DNA from: Euryodendron excelsum
Taxonomy: Eukaryota; Streptophyta; Magnoliopsida; Ericales; Pentaphylacaceae
Length of the DNA stretch: 64,000 nucleotides
Assembly (NCBI GenBank): GCA_033060915.1
Contig: CM065388.1
Location: forward strand, 22,714,501 to 22,778,500
Direction of reading: 5' to 3'
The notes beneath the pieces are model-generated. The model saw only the letters and a list, made by a program, of their open reading frames with translations, was not told where the DNA came from and searched no databases. Made by a program: the position numbers and the translations under genes. Positions 60,756 through 64,000 of this stretch are shown here, piece by piece (the stretch's first letter is position 1; the number at the start of each line of letters is the position of its first letter).

Positions 60756-61576
60756 CTAAGAAGCATGGACACTGTCACGCAATGTGGACACAACATGACA
60801 CATATACATGAACATGGGGATTATCAAAAACTACAAGACACAACACGGTGGGGACATGGGAATTTTCATATGTAATATAGAAGAATATTTTAATGAAAGA
60901 TAATGAAAAATTGTAAGATAACACTAATTAGAATTAAAGAAACATTTACTATATAACTTAAAGCGTCAAATTACGTATACAATCAATTTACTTTTGTTTT
61001 ACAATTACATTCCAAGTTATTTTCTTCAAATTTGCATTGTGTTTCATGCGTGTCTAAGTGTCAACATGCGTGTCCAATGGCGTTTCAAGGTTTTATGGCT
61101 CTAAAATCCGATAGTAGTCTCAAAATGCCATAAAACTGGGCTTGTTGCACGGTCTAAACTTGATTGCCGTGTAGAAACAAATCGCACACAAACCAAACTC
61201 TTGGTTTAAGAGTTTGAGCATTTCTCAGTCCATGGATACTTCTGGTTATTAAACTTAGCATTTCATGGTTTTATAGGAGTAAAATCCTGGAACGGCCTTG
61301 GAATGCCATTGAAATTGGCACGTAGCACATTCTAGGCCCAAGTGACGGGAATGAACCGCACTCACACCAGACTCCTAATTTGGGAGTTGGAACATTTTTT
61401 CACTCTAGGAACATTTGATTTTGTTAAACTTGGCGTTTTGAGGTCTAGGGTACAAATAACTGGAATATGTTTGGATGTGCGTCTGAGATGTGTCAAGGAG
61501 TGTCCAACGATTGTTGTGTCTGACACAGTGTCTGACATGGACATGGCACCTTCTCAAAAGTGTTCATACTTCTTAG
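60756..61576. mobile_element. hAT-like element with internal 177-bp tandem repeats
   Basis: The ends CTAAGAAGCATGGACAC and, inverted, CTAAGAAGTATGAACAC match at 15 of 17. Flanks are TTTCCACA (60748-60755) and CTTCCACA (61577-61584), an 8-bp duplication with one mismatch. Inside, a unit of 175-178 bp repeats from 61079, 61257 and 61432. No coding sequence. Confidence 0.75.
61079..61445. repeat. Tandem repeat, about 177-bp unit, two copies plus the start of a third
   Basis: Units begin GGCGTTTCAAGGTTTTATGG (61079), AGCATTTCATGGTTTTATAG (61257) and TGGCGTTTTGAGG (about 61431). Shared internal landmarks are CACACAAACC/CACACCAGACTC and TTAAACTT at unit ends. The units are well diverged. Confidence 0.65.
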
Positions 61577-61735
61577 CTTCCACATAAACCAGTAGTCTCA
61601 AACCTTAACCATTCTTGCCACAATGCCATCATGGAACAAAGGTAGAAAAAATCTCAAAGGCAATTAAGTAAATTTAGTCATGGATATGGAACAAGGATCC
61701 AAGGGAAACTTTGGGGCACAAAAGCTAATTTCGGA

Positions 61736-62003
61736 GGGTTGTTTGGTTATGTTACATGTTTTATGTTTTGTGTTTCAAGAAATAAGAAACATGTTTTTTG
61801 TCCAAGAGAATTTCAAGTGGGAATGGCCTTCCATTCACTACTCATCTGCACATTTCTTATGTTTATTTTGGAGTCTTGTTTTGAAAACAATTTTCAAAAG
61901 ACTAAAAGCAAAAACATGCGCCAAACATGTTTTTGTTTTGTATTTTCAAAAGTTTTGAAAATAAAACAGAAAAACATGAAACAACACACAAACCAAACAA
62001 GCC
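61736..62003. mobile_element. MITE candidate, GGGTTGTTTGGTT ends
   Basis: The left end GGGTTGTTTGGTT and the inverted right end GGCTTGTTTGGTT match at 12 of 13, enclosing 268 bp rich in CATGTTTT repeats. No clear target duplication. Confidence 0.5.
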
Positions 62004-63555
62004 TACAGTTTCTCAAGGTTTGCCAACTCTTGACAAACTTCACTTTCTAGTAATTGACTTTAGATTTTTCTTGTCCAATGCACTTTCCCAAGAAATCAAA
62101 AGAATGTGCCGTTTTTCTTTTTCTTTCTTTTTGTTTGCCCTCGTTTTTTTTCTTTTTAAAGTATTTCCCCTCTTCTTATGGATGCATATTCAAGATTTAT
62201 GGATTTAAAATCTCAAAATGCAACAAGCAATAAACAACTTAAAGCCCTAGAAGCACAAAATGAGAGCAACAAAGGAAGTGGGAATGGGTGTGGGAGTACA
62301 AGAGCACACATCCCTAACAAATTCAAAGGTTTGGAGCATGTAAGAAGCATCTGAACAAAAATTGACACATAGATGCACATGCACACAAATATGCCAAACA
62401 AATAATATATACACATGCAAATTTGTGAGCATGATAAAGTTGGTTTTGAATGAAAATATTGCAAGGAACACAAAAGAAAAATTAGGGAAACATAACAAAG
62501 TCAAAATAAGGGAGAAGCAACAGTTAGTTTATAGATGAAAGAAAAAGAAAATATCTCATTTTTACAAATTTGAAAATTTGGGCAAGAAAGCTGCTATTTT
62601 TTACTTTACAATATCTTTCTATCGTAATTTCACAATTGGAATGCTTCTAAGTTCTATCCCTGTACTACGACATTCTTACAATACCAAAAAGTTTGCTTTT
62701 TGAAAGAACAACTCCATGTTGAAAAGGTTTTCGTCAAGGAATAATTTATTCCAGAAGAGCGCCCCAATGCTTAATAGCTCCTGAGTGGAAAGAGTACAAT
62801 CACAATTTTGTGCTTCTATAACAGGAGCAACACAAAGGATAAAAAGCTCTATAAACTATTCATAAAAGGAGGCCATTGTTGTCAGGTTAGTGGCTCATTT
62901 TGAGTGGCTCTAAGTTTTGATTATAAACTTTTTTTTTCACAAGTAAAATAATAGATAATTATTTGAATTGACTCTTCGGCTCACTGCATTTATTTTTTTG
63001 AACTATGGTTCACTTTATTTATTTAGTTCATGTATTTTATGGTGTTTGTATACGTGAGGAATATGCAATACTTTGATTTTCATGAAAATTTATTATTGGT
63101 GTGCAATTCATGCCACTATACATTGTATTAATTAAATTCAAATGCAAAGAAACTTTATTATCCCCCAACGTTTTTAATTATGAATTATCTCATTATGCTA
63201 ATTGCTAATAGTACTTCTTTGTTTCTCTATAGATGGTTATATAGAAATACATTAAACAAAGGAGCACATCAATATTCAATTTAAATTAAACATAAATAAA
63301 TAGATATATAATCAATTAAATTACATACAAACAAAAATATAACAAAAAAATTATCATATTTATTGAGAACTAGCCAGGAAATTGATTATTTTAGATTTTC
63401 ACTACTGTTTTATCTTTTTCTTTAATTTTTAAGTTAGCATCAGTTTAGCAATTTTGTGTTTTCAGCTGTAAAGTGAGTGCAGGTGATTTACTTGGTTTGG
63501 GTCAGGTTTAATAGGCTTTAGAGGCCAGGTACAGCACTTGTCTTAGCCTTTTGCT
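62004..63555. other. Non-coding, probably ASB intron or upstream DNA
   Basis: No exon or other feature is supported. I looked on the - strand for the expected IDNYDSFTYNLCQ exon and did not see it. The region is AT-rich, and open frames have no motifs. Confidence 0.5.
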
Positions 63556-64000
63556 TGTGTTAGCCTCAAGTTTTCATTAATTGATTTTGATGATAACAAA
63601 TATAAATGTTTTAATGATTAAAATTTGGTTAATCTCAAGATTTCATAATAAAATAAGTTTGATGTATGAGTTAAGATTTTTAAATATTTTTTATTTTAAA
63701 AATTTAAATATATTGTGCATTTCAATGATATATCACTTAACTTTTTATTATGTTTTAAATGTTAATTATTTAACATTTCTTGAAGTTATTGTTAGTCTTG
63801 GAATTAAAAGGAATGCATAGCATGCAGAAGAAGACTAAGTTAAAGATAATGGCAAGAAAGCTCATTGAAGATAGTTTCAGTATTATGTACATAACTTTTG
63901 ATCCAACCGTTGGATTGATCTGATTTTTGTGGCATTGGAAATAAGACTCAAATTCCTATAAATGGTATTTTATGAGGATTTCGTGAATAGAATGTCTTAT
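63556..64000 (+). mobile_element. Possible start of an LTR, truncated by the window end
   Basis: TGTGTTAGCC followed by 'TTGATTTTGATGATAACAAA' and later 'CCAACCGTTGGATTGATCTGA' resembles the 5' part of many plant LTRs, as I recall them. The second copy would lie outside the window, so this stays tentative. Confidence 0.3.

Noticed and set aside
61739..62208. Overlapping ORFs of up to 103 codons near 61.7-62.2 kb
   Set aside because: They coincide with a MITE candidate, are in competing frames and have low-complexity Phe/Lys composition.
1..64000. CRISPR arrays, bacterial operons, plasmid or phage genes
   Set aside because: None seen; introns, LTR elements and plant gene families show this is plant nuclear DNA.

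Overview
This is nuclear DNA of a flowering plant. Two intact-looking plant genes can be read, both with canonical GT..AG introns: a xyloglucan endotransglucosylase/hydrolase on the + strand (39886-42534) and the last six exons of the plastid anthranilate synthase beta subunit on the - strand (60026 down to 45194). Nearly everything else is transposon sequence or AT-rich intergenic DNA. I cannot name the species. A dicot or magnoliid is plausible, but nothing I can read decides it.

Region 1 (1-1698) is AT-rich non-coding DNA. Region 2 (1699-25678) is a nest of two LTR retrotransposons. The outer one is a degraded Ty3/gypsy element of the Tat type: 5' LTR 1704-2330, gag, protease, RT, two RNase H domains, integrase, then a spliced antisense reading frame. 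It is flanked by the 5-bp duplication CTTAT. Its 3' LTR is split by an Athila-type element (11543-25560) with 1.4-kb LTRs, a full tRNA-Asp primer site, gag-pol in one frame broken mainly by in-frame stops, and two further related ORFs after integrase. The five-base duplication made by the Athila insertion now differs between its copies as expected if one CpG decayed on opposite strands. LTR divergence agrees with the nesting: about 12% in the outer pair, about 4% in the inner pair, by hand count.

Region 3 (25679-39885) is gene-free and holds several non-autonomous DNA elements. The best have both terminal inverted repeats and target duplications: hAT-like at 26019-26834, Harbinger/Tourist-like at 29259-30088, Mutator-like at 34353-34616. 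Region 4 (39886-42840) is the XTH gene. Region 5 (42841-45193) is intergenic. Region 6 (45194 to the end) is the anthranilate synthase gene. Its introns hold several small hAT-like elements and, in one 11.5-kb intron, a 9.4-kb inverted-repeat element (48590-58016). That element has arms of about 3.5 kb and carries a decayed plant-mobile-domain gene. The 5' exons of the anthranilate synthase gene lie beyond the window. The last 440 bases may be the start of another LTR.

In function, the two host genes are unrelated (cell-wall xyloglucan remodelling; tryptophan synthesis). None of the transposon proteins looks functional: RT and integrase catalytic residues are lost in both retroelements.
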